Assembly: GCA_001414345.1 (NCBI GenBank)
Contig: LLCB01000037.1
Span: forward strand, 186,001 to 250,000
Source: Hymenoscyphus infarciens
Lineage: Eukaryota > Ascomycota > Leotiomycetes > Helotiales > Helotiaceae
Length of the DNA: 64,000 nt
Direction: 5' to 3'
Part shown: positions 1 to 11,357 of the stretch, in pieces
Position numbering within the stretch: position 1 is the stretch's first letter
Layout of the letters: each line of letters begins with the position of its first letter
The notes under the pieces: model-generated
Database searches by the model: none
The model's input: the letters and a program-made list of their open reading frames with translations, nothing else
What the model was told of the DNA's origin: nothing
Made by a program: the position numbers and the translations under genes

Positions 1-1089
1 CGACGTTCTTGGGAATATCGGCTTCACCGAGGAAAGGAACCTCGATACCTTGAATGACAAGCTTGTCTTTGGACAAGTCTATACACGCTAGATGGCGCTT
101 CAGCATGTCCAACCCCAAGAGCAAATCGACATCCTTGCCCTCCATGACTGTAAAACTGCAGGGTAAATGTAGATTACCAATCTTGATCTGGGCAGAATGT
201 ACTCGTCCAAGAATGGCTGCTGTTCCCACACCCTTAGCTACACCGGCAAAGCGTTTGTCGACTAACCGCATGATACCACATGTTTCTGCGCATGACGGGG
301 ACATGATTGTTGCCTGTGCTCCGGAATCGACGAAGGCCTTTACTTTGTGGCCATTGACTTCCACATCGATGTAAAGCATCTGGACGTGACCGAAGACTAT
401 TTCTTGGTCAGTTGTGATTTAAGTTAGCCAGATAAATGGAATTACCTTCAGGATTATGCTCCATGGCATTTTGTAAATTCTCTTGAACACGCTCCTCCCG
501 AATCATCTCCGCAATCTTGGTCTGAGCCTCGACATCGAATGGATCGGCATTCAAGTTCGCAATCCACTGTCTTCGCTGCTCTGCTTCTTGTCGCTCCCTC
601 TCCTGCATCTGACGGAACATTTGGCCAAATCTCTCAGGACTCTCAACTGCCGCCGCTAACTCGGGATTCTGAGCCGCTGCCTGTGCTCTTGCAGCAGGGT
701 TGCCTAAAAGTCGCAGTCGGACAGTCTCTGGATCTGGGCCTTCCCTCCGTTGAGGTGCTTGTTGGCGTGCTGGCTGAGCAGCCTGTTGGGTTGGCAGAGT
801 GCGAATGTGTAGAGCCAGCATTTCCCCATCGCCAATCCGCAACTGCTCCATGGTCTTTGACTCATCGCTCAGTAGTTGGCCGTTATGATATAGGTGCTGG
901 GAGGTGGTGGGGATTTTCGCCTCGACGTGCACCGAATCTTTCAGCGTGCTGACGGTAGTATCGGGGAAGATTTCGAGGGTGAGGAGGTCGGAGTCTTCGC
1001 TGGTGGGCGAGGATATGTTTATGGTGATGTGCCTGGAACGGCGATTAGCATACAGGCAGAAGAGAGGGAACATAGAATGTGACAAACAT
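1..1089 (-). CDS. DDI1: DDI1-like ubiquitin receptor and retroviral-type aspartyl protease (3' end cut by window edge)
   Basis: This is the DNA-damage-inducible protein 1 family: a shuttle factor that brings ubiquitinated proteins to the proteasome and has a retropepsin-like protease domain. The exon at 1032-446 encodes an N-terminal ubiquitin-like domain (ITINISS... [18 protein letters not shown]) followed by a Gln/Arg/Ala-rich linker. After a 49-base intron (445-397), the exon 396-1 encodes the protease domain with the active-site motif [11 protein letters not shown] and the later [11 protein letters not shown]. The C-terminal end lies outside the window. The start is an inference: an intron at 1087-1033 (donor GTTTGT, branch-like GCTAAT, acceptor CAG) would split the ATG as AT^G and give MHITINISS, matching the usual DDI1 N-terminus. 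The alternative is the in-frame ATG at 1073 ([12 protein letters not shown]...), which would add a non-homologous leader. Confidence 0.9.
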
Positions 1090-1342
1090 CTTGAAGGCGT
1101 GTCCAGTATTGTGAGAAGGGTAGAGACAAACAAGAGAACCGGTGTGTCCTTAAGCTGAGGTTTGTGTTTCTGCAGAGAGGTGAAGAGGGAAATCTGGCGG
1201 AGGGGGGGAGAAGTAGACCTCAAGAGTGAAGGGAGGGAGAAAAGTTGAGGATATTTGCGATGGGGAAGAGGGGTGGTGGTTGAGAGAGAAGGCGGGGAGG
1301 GTTTGGTGTTTGGTGTTTGGTGTTTGTGTTTGAAAGGGGAAA

Positions 1343-1502
1343 AGGTGGAGGTGGAGGTGGAGGTGGAGGTGAGGTGAGGTGAGGTGCGGTTGGGTTTGCT
1401 GTTCAAGATCCGATATGATTGCTTGTTTATGGTATATGTATATGATATGCGGGAGTTGCTGGGCCTAAATGACGAGGCAAGGCGAGGCGAGGCGAGGCGA
1501 GG
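1343..1502. repeat. GGTGGA and GGCGA microsatellites upstream of DDI1
   Basis: Two simple repeats lie in the DDI1 upstream region: a GGTGGA/GGTGA run at about 1343-1384 and five GGCGA units at about 1481-1502. On the DDI1 sense strand they are pyrimidine-rich (CCACCT, TCGCC), which is common in fungal promoters and 5' leaders. Confidence 0.8.
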
Positions 1503-2422
1503 CTGTGTTGTCGACGGTGCAGCTGCTGAGGGAGGATAGTCTGTAGTAATCACTACTACACTACCACCACTACCAGTATTCTACCCGCTTCCACCATTTG
1601 CCTCCATTCGCCTCCTACAAACTTCTTCGCGATTGCAAGATTCATTCGGACGACCTGCAACTGCAACCGCCGCAACTGCAACTTTGATGGGGATATCGGA
1701 ATATCCTCACTTCGTCCTTCCCTCGGTACCTACGACTGATTACTGATTTCGTATACCATACACCAGCCGATACTGTGGCGCCCCTTGGTCCGGGGAGGCA
1801 CGAATAGATGCGATATCGATACGAAGTCGTCGTCAACCACTCTCAACTGCAGGGCTATTGGTACTTGTCTACGTTGTATACCGCAAAAAGAAAGGAACTA
1901 CTGGCTGGTAGAAAAAGCGCGATACCAGAAGGCATCGTCATCACAACGTATAGGAAGGAGCAGATGCTTATGACCAGCATCTGCCCTGGGTATCTGGCTG
2001 CCGCGTGGGGTATCCCGTATCCGCCTTTTGTGGCATCGCGGCACGACACTTGTCGGAGTGTCGGAGTACCCGCGACTCCCGTACCGCTGCGAAACGTGAA
2101 CGTGCGAAACACACCCATTCGCGGGTATCCGTATCTGGATCAACATCTTGGACCGAACCGAAATACCTCGTGGAGGCTGCCGACGCCGCCAGGGGATTGG
2201 GAGAAAATGCCAGCCACCAACAACGCCCAGTCTTCATGAGGCGTGAGGATCCATGGCCAGGATCCCAGGTTATATTGGTGTTGAGTGGGGGTTCCGTAGA
2301 GAGGTGGAATCGTCGGAGAATCATGCTGTTCCATGGTCTCGACGATATTGAGTCCTGCATTTCCGGCGAGGAATTGGAAAATATGGGAGACACTCTCGAT
2401 TTAGCATTTCGTGCAATTGCTT

Positions 2423-2452
2423 TTGTGTGACCTTCCAGAAGGTCACACAAAC
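2423..2452. repeat. Perfect 14-bp inverted repeat with 2-base spacer
   Basis: The arms are 2423-2436 (TTTGTGTGACCTTC) and 2439-2452 (its exact reverse complement), separated by CA. As RNA it would form a near loopless hairpin, so a cruciform or protein-binding palindrome is also possible. No function can be assigned. Confidence 0.85.
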
Positions 2453-3015
2453 TCTGCACATGGCAAATAGGACCGTGGATGATTGTTGGGAAAAAATGGT
2501 CTAGAGGTTGGATCCCACGCTGCAAATCCATCCAAGAACTCCATCCCCACACCATATCGTCCACCTCAAGTGAGTGGGATGACGATTGTCCTGAAGCTGT
2601 ACGTAACTTTTTACATACTGCATTGGGAAGTCCATTTTCATAACCAACGATTGCTTTCATTTCATTCAACCTTGCTTTTTCTTTCTTCAATAACCGATAA
2701 AAATAGAGTTATAACGGATGGACTTCCACCATCTCAAACTCTCACAATCTCACAACGCAATAACCAAAACAGACTGGGCGGCGATTTCCCATAGCCAAAG
2801 GCCCAAAACGTTCAAAGAAGATGGAATGTCCAAAAGAATCTGCTGGAGGAAGGCGAAACCGCTAAGCCGTAGAACCACAGCGAGCTAAAAGAATAAGTCA
2901 ATAACGGATCGCATTCTATTATCTAATTTCTGCTGAGACAATGAAATTAAGCTCTATTATTCCATTTCCTCTAGGATATGTTACCACTGTAAGTGGCAGT
3001 TGTGGTTGTTAGTTA

Positions 3016-3480
3016 GTAGTTTATTCTTTCTTAAAGAAAGAAGAGAGAGTGAAGAGTGAAGAGTGAAGATGTTAAAGAGTGAAGATGTTAAAAAGTGAGT
3101 ATCTGAGAGTAAGTGCTACTTAGTATTATTTATTCTATATTATATCTCTCTCTTCTTTCCCGTCGCAATTGAATTAGCAAAGTATAACTAATACTAAGAC
3201 TCTTCCTCTCTTATATAGATAGACCTAATTTTGAATTAATAATTGATAGTATTATAATAACGAAAATGAAAACAAAAAATTAAATATAGTATACTATTAT
3301 AATTTAGTTCTACGACTATAATACTCATAGTTCAAGATTCAAAGTCTATATAACTCTCTCTAACCTGAACTCAAACACTACAAAGCTCTCTAATATAAAC
3401 TTATACACCACACTCAGAGTTTGATATTCGCAGCGAACGTTTATTGATCTCATTTCTTTAGGTTAGATAATTCTTTCACA
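3016..3480. repeat. AT-rich, probably RIP-degraded repeat DNA
   Basis: Base composition drops sharply into AT-rich sequence with many TATA/TTAA steps. Short tandem GAAGAGTGAAGATGTTAAA-like units sit at 3045-3100. No open frame of interest is present. The composition resembles that of other blocks at 13.9-14.1, 26.5-29.3 and 42.9-43.4 kb. Confidence 0.6.
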
Positions 3481-3699
3481 GTAAAGGGTTATTTTTATTT
3501 AGATGCGTGTAGTGCGAAAGTCCCGAGTATTACCCTGTTGGGAGCCTGTTGGCATGGACCATGGATGCTGTTGGAAGCCTGTTGGATTGTGTACGGCATT
3601 CAGCCATGGCTCCTCTCGTTCCTCCATTTCTTTTATCTCATAACCCCTCCGCTCTGCCACTCTCTCTTGGATTTCGAAGGCCCAAATCCAAACTCGATT

Positions 3700-5313
3700 A
3701 TGACTTCATTCATGGATCTCCCACTCAAAGCGAGGCACAGAGTTTATGCGTACCTGCGCTTGTTCCGTTTGTGTCCGATCGAGTTTAACCGTCCAGAGGT
3801 ATACAACCCGCCTTATGAACCATCTTCTTCTTCTTCATCGGGCTGGCATCTCTTGTCTATAACACCGATGAAATGCTTGTACATCGCTCGGAATTCCGAT
3901 AGTAATAGTAACCCGTCGATGCCACCAGGAATACCGGACTGTCAATGCCCAAAGTTACCACTCCTTCGACTTCTTCTGGTCTCTCGCGCATTCTACCACG
4001 ATGTTTTCAACGCCTTTTATTCACGTAATCATTTCGCCATACGGATCCACGATGCCCGTGGTTTTGAATCTTTTCATGTGGGCCAGCATATTCAAAGCAC
4101 TCTAACTTCCCTCTTGGTTAGACTCAACTCCTGGCCCTGCCCACGGGGGCACGAAGAAACATGGGGTGATGGCCTTCAATGTGCGACCTGCAAATATAAT
4201 ACCACAAATGCCGACCCCCCTATGGATATGACATCTCGAGCGGGTGATGACCTTCTTCACTGGTGGCGGTGGTTCGCTAAGGGTCTTGGATCATCTATTT
4301 CATCTAATCATTTGGATCTCATGCTCATCTGCGACGTCACAGACAAAACATCTGGCATGGCCGTTGTTGAGCCACTATTGACCTTTCCGACATTGAAACG
4401 ATGTACTATTCGACTGGGAAGACGTTTCAATTACGAGTTATCTCGGCTAGCCGAAGAAGCCTCTCTTCGTGCTCAAGCTCTCTTCACCGAAACACAAGGA
4501 ACTTTCCCCTTCCAGCGTCTCCCTAAAGAGCTACGCCTTCAAATTCTCAGCTATACACACCTTGGCGACCACAACTCGTATTCCGAGTACAGCCGTCTCC
4601 TAAAAATTGTGAATAATACGCTTGTCAAGGCTTCTCGCAAAACATCAACCTGCTGTCGAAAGTGTATAGCTACCCTTGTCGATTGTTGCTGTGCTTCGAG
4701 CCGCGCGGCTTTCTCTTCAACTTGCGAGTGTCGTCAAATTCCATTCGCCCTCTTATTTGTTAGCAAACAAATGAAGGCGGACACGATACCAGTCTTACTT
4801 TCGCAGAATGCTTTCGAATTTCTCCAGGATCCAAGAGATACCATCAGTTTCCTTAGGAACTTCCCACAAGAGACATTGAAATATATCCGGCGAGCACAAT
4901 TTCAATTTTCCGAAGTCGAGATCAGGGAATGGGAAAAACGTGGCTACCGTGAGAAGTTGACCCAGCTAGTCGTATTCATCAGGGACAACTTCGAAGTCAG
5001 CAAATTTTCAATTACTGTTACCCTCGAAAGTTGGGACCTTGGTTGTTATGCAGAGGACGATGAAGAATTGCGGTTCATTTACGACATTTACCGTGACATC
5101 ACACGAGCTTTACGTCAGCTACCCGCATTAGAGGACGTTCAGTTCGACCTTGGTTGGTTCATTTACCTTGAGCCAATAATGAGGCGGGCGGTTTTGGGTC
5201 GAGGGATTCCTATGGGTTTGTCAAAACCAAAATATTCACATCCAGAAGGAGACCCGCCATTATGTTTTCGGTTGCCAACATGGTATAAAAGAGGGGATTT
5301 CACGAGATGTTGA
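3700..5313 (+). CDS. F-box-like hypothetical protein with Cys-rich insert, single exon
   Basis: This is an uninterrupted frame of 537 residues from the ATG at 3700, chosen because it opens directly into FMDLPLKARHRVYAYL, the kind of LPxE/K..R..IY segment seen at the N-terminus of fungal F-box and 2EXR-like proteins. The frame stays open upstream to about 3538. A second F-box-like segment, RLPKELRLQILSYT, lies near residue 272. It is followed by a Cys-rich stretch (CCRKC, CCC, CEC) around residues 315-345 that may bind metal, and by ALLFVSKQM, a typical 'LLLVCRQI'-like helix. Such proteins are thought to be SCF ubiquitin-ligase adaptors, but the substrate cannot be inferred. It has no close functional neighbour. 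Confidence 0.75.
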   Translation: MTSFMDLPLKARHRVYAYLRLFRLCPIEFNRPEVYNPPYEPSSSSSSGWHLLSITPMKCLYIARNSDSNSNPSMPPGIPDCQCPKLPLLRLLLVSRAFYHDVFNAFYSRNHFAIRIHDARGFESFHVGQHIQSTLTSLLVRLNSWPCPRGHEETWGDGLQCATCKYNTTNADPPMDMTSRAGDDLLHWWRWFAKGLGSSISSNHLDLMLICDVTDKTSGMAVVEPLLTFPTLKRCTIRLGRRFNYELSRLAEEASLRAQALFTETQGTFPFQRLPKELRLQILSYTHLGDHNSYSEYSRLLKIVNNTLVKASRKTSTCCRKCIATLVDCCCASSRAAFSSTCECRQIPFALLFVSKQMKADTIPVLLSQNAFEFLQDPRDTISFLRNFPQETLKYIRRAQFQFSEVEIREWEKRGYREKLTQLVVFIRDNFEVSKFSITVTLESWDLGCYAEDDEELRFIYDIYRDITRALRQLPALEDVQFDLGWFIYLEPIMRRAVLGRGIPMGLSKPKYSHPEGDPPLCFRLPTWYKRGDFTRC

Positions 5314-6288
5314 GCGTTTGATTCAGAAGGGGGTGCGAAGTATGGCGGTTTTCGGAACTCTGCAGTAACAGAAGCCCTGCGGGTGTGTAGTCAAATACAC
5401 CATAAACGGTTGGGGCCAGCCTTATTTATCGATAGAGAGCGAGCTTATTCTATACCTCTTTACCCGTAAGGAATAGGAAGTACTGCTGAGGCGTGTATGC
5501 TCCAGCCTCTCACAAAGTTTGCAAAGCGAGTTGAGGGGTATAGATCGTATCCAATGGGCAGAGCGGTGTCTTACAATGTCAATGTTTACACTTGATCTCC
5601 GGGGCCAGATTCCAGACGATATCTATCTGAAAAGATGGAGTGGTGGGGATTGGGGACTGTAATGTAGAGAAAAAATGAAGCTATTCAGAGCACTTTGTTT
5701 GTATCACGTGAATCTAAGTTTGGTCAACGGTGTTTCTTCGGGAAGCACGGGTACTCATCTTGATAAGAATATCCTCCTCTATCGCCATCCCATCCTTTAT
5801 GCTTCTGGATGCCCTCAACATAGACTGCTTGCCTCATAAGCAGATCTCAATCATTACCTGTGTATCGGTAGAGGACTCCCACATTATAACAAGTCAATAG
5901 AGGACCATCCTTTTGGAAACCCCGGATCCAAACTGTTGGCAACGGTCCCTGGTTCTTTGGAGCCTCGACACCGCCACCGTCTTTTTCTACGTATACACAG
6001 AACGTTGAACCCCTTTCCGAACTTGCCCGAATAGATTAGCTCGCATAGCATAGACATCCAGGTCATTGCCCACTGTATCCTACACCAAGTGGCTCGATGA
6101 AAACAGCAGAACAGGAGAAAACAGCTTATTGTGGCCTGTTCTCGGCCGTTCTTCGTCAAGTTGGCCAAATCGTCTGATTCGGGATTCGGAGAACGAGAGA
6201 TATAAATGCATCCTTTTCTTCAATTTCTCTAGTCGTCAAAGTCTTATTTTTGTTTCTCTATATTCCCTTGATACCCCTATACAACAAA
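5314..6288. other. Intergenic region, no supported gene
   Basis: This gap lies between two same-strand F-box-type genes. Short open frames exist on both strands without recognisable domains. It should contain the 3' end of the upstream gene and the promoter of the downstream one. Confidence 0.6.
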
Positions 6289-7263
6289 ATGGCCAATCCT
6301 GTTGGAATTGAGACACTTCCCAACGAGGTTTGTTTTCGTCCTTTGCATTTTGCAGATGGTCTAACAGTCCTAGATTCTTCACTCGATCCTCTCTTCCTTT
6401 TCCACTCGCAGAGTTCTCCTTCTCACTCCCGTTTCCCGTCGTTTCCATGATATCATTCTTCGAATACTTCAGTATCGACTTCTCCGAGCGGCTTCCTCGA
6501 AAGATCATCAATTGATTCTCGAATGCTACCACCCTTGCGCCAAATTTTACACCCCATACCTTCTCTGTGAATACCTCGATACCCCTGGACTCAACCTCGA
6601 TGATGATCAATGCGGATCTGAAGGGGCTTGTGGAAGTTTGGGGAAACTTTCCAAATTGTACTCATATTTTTGCCCCATCAAACCGGAATTTGATCGAAGA
6701 GTCGTATTTCCACATCCTGCCGGTGGATGGCCCACTCTCCCACCAATGGGACTGGTGAACAAACACGAGAAACTGGTCTGTCAGGATATACATCTGGAAT
6801 CCCACGAGTTGTTCAGTCAATTAATAACCACGACAAATCTTGTCAAAATGGGGCCCAAGCCGGGTGTCTTCATGAGTTCTGTTCCTGTCGGAGAAGGACT
6901 TACGAGGGTGTGGAGAAATTGGCTATCTGAACAGGCAAATCACCCGAGAGTTGGTGAGGAGAGGGAGAAGAATCTTTTGTGGTCCGACTCGCATAGCAAT
7001 GTCGGACTTGGAATGAATGTTGAAGAGATAGCTTCGCCAATAGAGCCAGTATTTCTTCGGCCGGGCGAGGACCCAGCTGTGAGCTATACACTGCAGTACA
7101 AAGGTAACTTGCGCCATCTCTCCCCTCAACTCACAAGTCTTCTAACGAGATAACAGAAGTGGCGATCCGAACATCGCAGCTATTGTTGAAATTGGAGGAT
7201 GCATTGTGTCAAGAATTCAATCATTCAGGTAAAGCAATCGTCTTTGGATCCTGGGTTTCGTGA
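6289..7263 (+). CDS. F-box domain protein (conserved fungal family)
   Basis: Three exons (6289-6327, 6374-7103, 7157-7263) give 291 residues. The first splice joins LPNE to ILHSILSSFSTRR, restoring a canonical F-box at the N-terminus. The second joins ALLQYK-side sequence to EVAIRTSQLLLKLEDAL. Both introns (46 and 53 bases) have TCTAAC or GATAAC-type branch sites close to AG. The rest matches a conserved Pezizomycotina F-box family: LRAAS near the end of the F-box, ESHELFSQL, LVKMGPKPGVFMSSV, WRNWLS, and a C-terminal GKAIVFGSW. The likely role is as an SCF substrate adaptor of unknown target. The boundaries follow from the restored F-box, so the model is firm, while the function is only at family level. 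Confidence 0.88.
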
Positions 7264-8261
7264 ACGGTGTCACGGTGTCACCTAACGAACCTCGATATCT
7301 CAATTGTTGTCCGAAACGTTTGGGATAATGAAACTCGATTTTCTACTTTCTGCTGGGACAACGAAATTGACTCTTCGAAACATTTGGAATAATGATTCTG
7401 TCGAGCGAACGAGGACCGTACCCTATTGGCCTACCTATACTTACCAACATTTTGCACAGGTTCACTTTGTGGTTTGGATGGGGAATATATTGGAGCGTGT
7501 TGCTATGTTTGAAGATGTTTAGGCAAAGCGGCATGATGTGGATGAAGGCACAATGTTCCTGGTTGCGGAAAAGCATCGCTGGCCTGTTGTTGCACGGCGT
7601 AACCCCTCGTCCTTTCACCAAAAGAACATGCTGAAACTCGACTCCACGGCCATGATAAATTGTCGGAGGCATATCTCTGGGCATGCCAAGCGGTGGTGCG
7701 TGCCTAGGAACTTTCTTGTATACCTTTAGGGATTTTGAGTAAATGGAGTTAAGGATGGATGGATTGATGTTATGTTAGAATTTTAGAGAAAACGTGCGAT
7801 AGATAATAAATGGTTCTCGTTGTTATATCCTTTCAGTACATTTGGATTTCTACTTGACTTTAGGGTCGAGAATGGCGGTGCATACCATTTTTTCTGCATT
7901 CCAGGATTTTCCAGTAGTTGTTGGAGGCCTGTGCCCCGCATCGACGGGCCAACCAAAACCTAAGGTCAGGTAGAATTCTCCAAGATCAACTTACTAGAAA
8001 AGTCCTATCGTCTGTAGAGTATCCACTTGGATTCAATTGGGAGTTATTGCTGCTGCTGCGGTTGTTGTCCGCAGGTCTCACAGTCACCGCATTCTTAGGT
8101 TTGATGGGGGAAGTTTTGGCAATTATATGTGTTAAGCCAATCTACACTGTCGATGAAGACAGGTAGTAATATATACAGAAGAAGTGCTTGTCTCAGTATT
8201 TGACAGCGAGCGTCAACCCAGGTGCTTTGCAAAAAACAGGTCAGTCAACGGCTGAGATCAT
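7264..8261. other. Intergenic region, no supported gene
   Basis: This region lies between convergent genes (F-box plus, GH12 minus). An imperfect direct repeat of CGAAACRTTTGGRATAATGA occurs at about 7314 and 7376. Open frames at 7.3-7.7 kb have no recognisable domain. Confidence 0.55.
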
Positions 8262-9121
8262 TTATTTGACACTGATGGTGTAGGCAGAGGTGGTGAAAAC
8301 AGCGTTGGTACCTAGATTTGGAATTAGTGCATGCCTCAATAAAAGTGTGAACTAAGGACTTACCAGAGAATGGCTCGGTTCCGGCCTGAAGACTGGTGAC
8401 AACACTGCTAGTGCTGACTCCCTGGGAAGTCGTCAAGTAGGCGAGGAAGAGCTTGAGATCGCCGGCGAAGTTTCCGATGTTTGATGGCGCAACGAAGGAG
8501 AAGACGGTGGTAGCACCATTTGGTCCCTTGTAAAGTTTCCATGTTGTACCAGCAATAGTTGGTGTTGCGATGGGGGATGATCCAGTCGAGGAAATTGGAC
8601 CAGCTCCACCGTAGGCTCCGAGCCAGATCATGATCTCGTAGGTGTTGCTGGCTCCAACGGAAGGCGCAAGCCAGAGATCGTACGCAACATCGGCGACCAT
8701 GTTGGTTCCAGTGTATCTGAGTTATAATTAGTAAATGCGTTTAGCACAATCTTTGGACGGAGACATACCTCCAAGTCCAAGTGGATGGGATGGAGGAGAT
8801 TGCTGAGATTTGCTTGTTGACAGCCTCAAGTGCAACGTTTGAGTAAGACTTGACTTGACCGGGCCCTCCGACCCAAGTCCAGCTGGTTGACCAAACGAAT
8901 GACAAGGCACTGCTGACTGAGGTAAAAGTTGTGCATTGGGATCCGGATGTGGCTTTATCAGCTCCCCAGTTGTTGTGGTAAACCGTATATCCTGCCGTGG
9001 CTACTGTTCCCCAGCTTCCACACATCGTTGAAGCAGCGCGTTTCTCGACCTCAACTGGAGTTGGGGTAGCCATTGCGGTCATAGCCAGCACGGCGGAAAT
9101 GAGGGATGTTGAGAACTTCAT
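8262..9121 (-). CDS. Secreted GH12 endoglucanase / xyloglucanase
   Basis: This is a glycoside hydrolase family 12 enzyme that cleaves internal beta-1,4-glucosidic bonds in cellulose or xyloglucan outside the cell. Three exons on the minus strand (9121-8769, 8716-8364, 8311-8262) give 251 residues. Residues 1-18 ([18 protein letters not shown]) are a signal peptide, followed by a short pro-region ending in EKR, a Kex2-type site. Family motifs are [20 protein letters not shown] near the mature start, [12 protein letters not shown] with the nucleophile Glu near residue 145, and the acid/base Glu in QAGTEPFSG near residue 232. The ATG at 9121 is the first in frame. Length is normal for the family and no cellulose-binding module is seen. 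Which glucan it prefers cannot be told from sequence. Confidence 0.95.
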
Positions 9122-11357
9122 GTTGAGGAGCAAAAGTTAGACGAACAGTGAAGGGTTGAGGCGAGAATAGCAAAAGAGAGAATGGACAGTTGCTGTTGGC
9201 TGGTAAAAGAGCCCACGAAAAAAGAGGAACGCAAGGAAACTTATACTCTGTACCCATCACGGAAACGACGGAAGCCAAATGAACAAGCATCGCGAGCCAA
9301 AGCGTCATCCTTGACGCACGATATTAATTCAAGATGAATTGTGGATGGAAATTCTTTTCCAGATCTCGGCTTCGCGCATGTTTGGGGAAATTTGCCCCAT
9401 TAATGTGTTTGAGATATAATTGCGGACGCTTGCTAGGTTCAACCTCGGGGTGGACTTTTGAAGTCGAGGTCGGTCACGTGTTTTAGCGAAATCATCGCCT
9501 GACTTGGTGAATTGGCGGGGAACCTTGAAGCGGAGCATGATCCTCCTGAAAATTGCTGCGCAGAAGCTCAGGGGAACTTCTCACGATATCCACAAAAGCT
9601 TCTTTAACTATGCGCTCATCTCCGACTGGTGCGATAATTGAAACGACCCAGAAACGTTATTCCTCACTTCTCAGATTCAATTGCAATGTGGCAATGTGAG
9701 CACTTCCAAAATAGGACCGATAGCAGTTCTGCTTTTTTGGTCAAAAAAGGATGCGAGTTTGTTCCAGTGTCCGAATTTTAAATCACCAGGCTTGAACGGC
9801 CTCCATTTCAATTACTCACAAGCAGTTGTTGGGCGGTTGGTGCCATCATAAGCCATGCCGATCAAGGAAGTCTTCTTGAAGCCTCGGCTTGCGTCGCACC
9901 TCGTTCTTCGTATAAGTTCATGCCATAACAAGCATGCCACATGGTGTGCTGAATAGTGGATTACCAGGAGCTGGTTGTGGTTGCAGGAATCCAGGAAACT
10001 TTCCTTTTACGCATTTTTAATTTCTCCGTTTTTGTGTTTTGCTTTCTCAACCCCTCCCGTCGAATTCAGCCTGTATCGTGTCTTAAAAAAAATCGTTTTC
10101 TTTCTCTCAGAAAAAAGCTTCGAGGAATGACACCTAATAAACTGCTAAGGGTGAGATATTTCCTCTGTCGGGCAACAAGCTTGTTTTCAGAAGACTGCGT
10201 ATGGCTAGCTTATTTGAGGTGGATGACCCCAGAAGTAGATGTCTTAACCCGTGGATTTTGTAGTGACATAACCTGAGCGGTCGGGAATTAGATATGTGCC
10301 TAACTCTCGTTCTGCCTTTAAGCTTAGTATGCTTAAAAGTTTACGGGTTTGCACTAAACAAAACAAGCAGAGTGTTCGCGAGGGTAAAAGCCATCGTCAA
10401 GTAGCTTCTAATGATTTCTTTTCATTTTTCGGGATTTTATCAACAATAATTGGTGTAGTTGGAAGAGGGTGGCAGTATTGAACACGTGGGACATGACCTT
10501 ATAAACTGGAATTGATACAGCCGTTCCCTGGTAGGAAAGTCCTATGGGCCTTTAAAAGCTGGCTGAGTGGGTGACATCACCAAGAAGTGGTGGTGGGAGA
10601 CTGGGAGAGGAATTGTGGGGTTTCAGGTTGTTGATGGGATGAGGCTTGGTGGTAGTGTAGAGACTGTTGGAATGGAATGAACTTCCTTTACCAAAGTGTT
10701 CGTGGAATGTAGTGCTTTATTCATTAAGTCTTCTTAGGATCTTTTGTGACACTCGAAGTTTGCTAGCAATCCAATCAAAAGTCGAGTAAGCTACTCACAT
10801 TTGGGGGCCAAAATCAAAGTCACGGCAACTGACAGCAAGCCATCAACACCAAATGTCATCTGAAAGTTTTAGGATAATCCTCAAACCAACTTCCTACTAA
10901 ACCCACTGAAACTGCGAGAATCAAAAGAGCTACGAAAATCAGGAGATCAAAGTATTAAATTGGACATTTACAAATAATTGGGGACAATGCTCCGTCGTCT
11001 CCTAACCTCGTCCGCAGTCTGAAAGCCCAAGCCCCCCTCATGCAGCGGCGTAAACTTTATCTCGACCTTTTTGAGGCTCTCCGGAAAGGGCAACTTCCCC
11101 CTTGTTTTCGGATCTTCCGACCGAAACCGTTCGACAAAAGTTTGCTCCGTGGTCGTAGAAGAAGTAGGTAAAAGTCGGTCAATGATAGCCCGTGGTCCTA
11201 AAAACATCATGCTTTCGTTATTGAGTTCGTGTGAGCCATTAGCAGAGACTGAATAGGTGTAGTGTTTCGAGCTGCTAGGCTGCTATCGTGTCGAAATGGG
11301 ATATAGCGGGATTCTTTCAGTGGCAGATTCTTTCGAACTACCTGCACATGGATCTCA
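9122..11357. other. Long intergenic region, no supported gene
   Basis: The first part should hold the GH12 promoter. One copy of the TTTTGGCCCCCAAA / GAGTAAGC repeat pair, also seen at 48.3-48.6 kb, lies at 10781-10813 in inverse orientation. A minus-strand open frame at 11210-10968 has coding-like composition but no identifiable domain. Confidence 0.5.

Larger units (their letters stand above)
1090..3015. other. Intergenic region, no supported gene
   Basis: This stretch between DDI1 and the first F-box-type gene has several open frames on both strands around 1.9-2.7 kb. None shows a recognisable domain, and they overlap each other antisense. A perfect inverted repeat at 2423-2452 is annotated separately. 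Confidence 0.6.

Noticed and set aside
1968..2690. 240-residue minus-strand open frame upstream of the first F-box-type gene
   Set aside because: No recognisable domain, and it overlaps an equally long open frame on the opposite strand. Open in both directions by composition rather than by selection.
10968..11210. Minus-strand open frame of about 80 residues with coding-like composition
   Set aside because: No family recognised and no convincing upstream exon. It could be a terminal exon, but the sequence alone does not support it.
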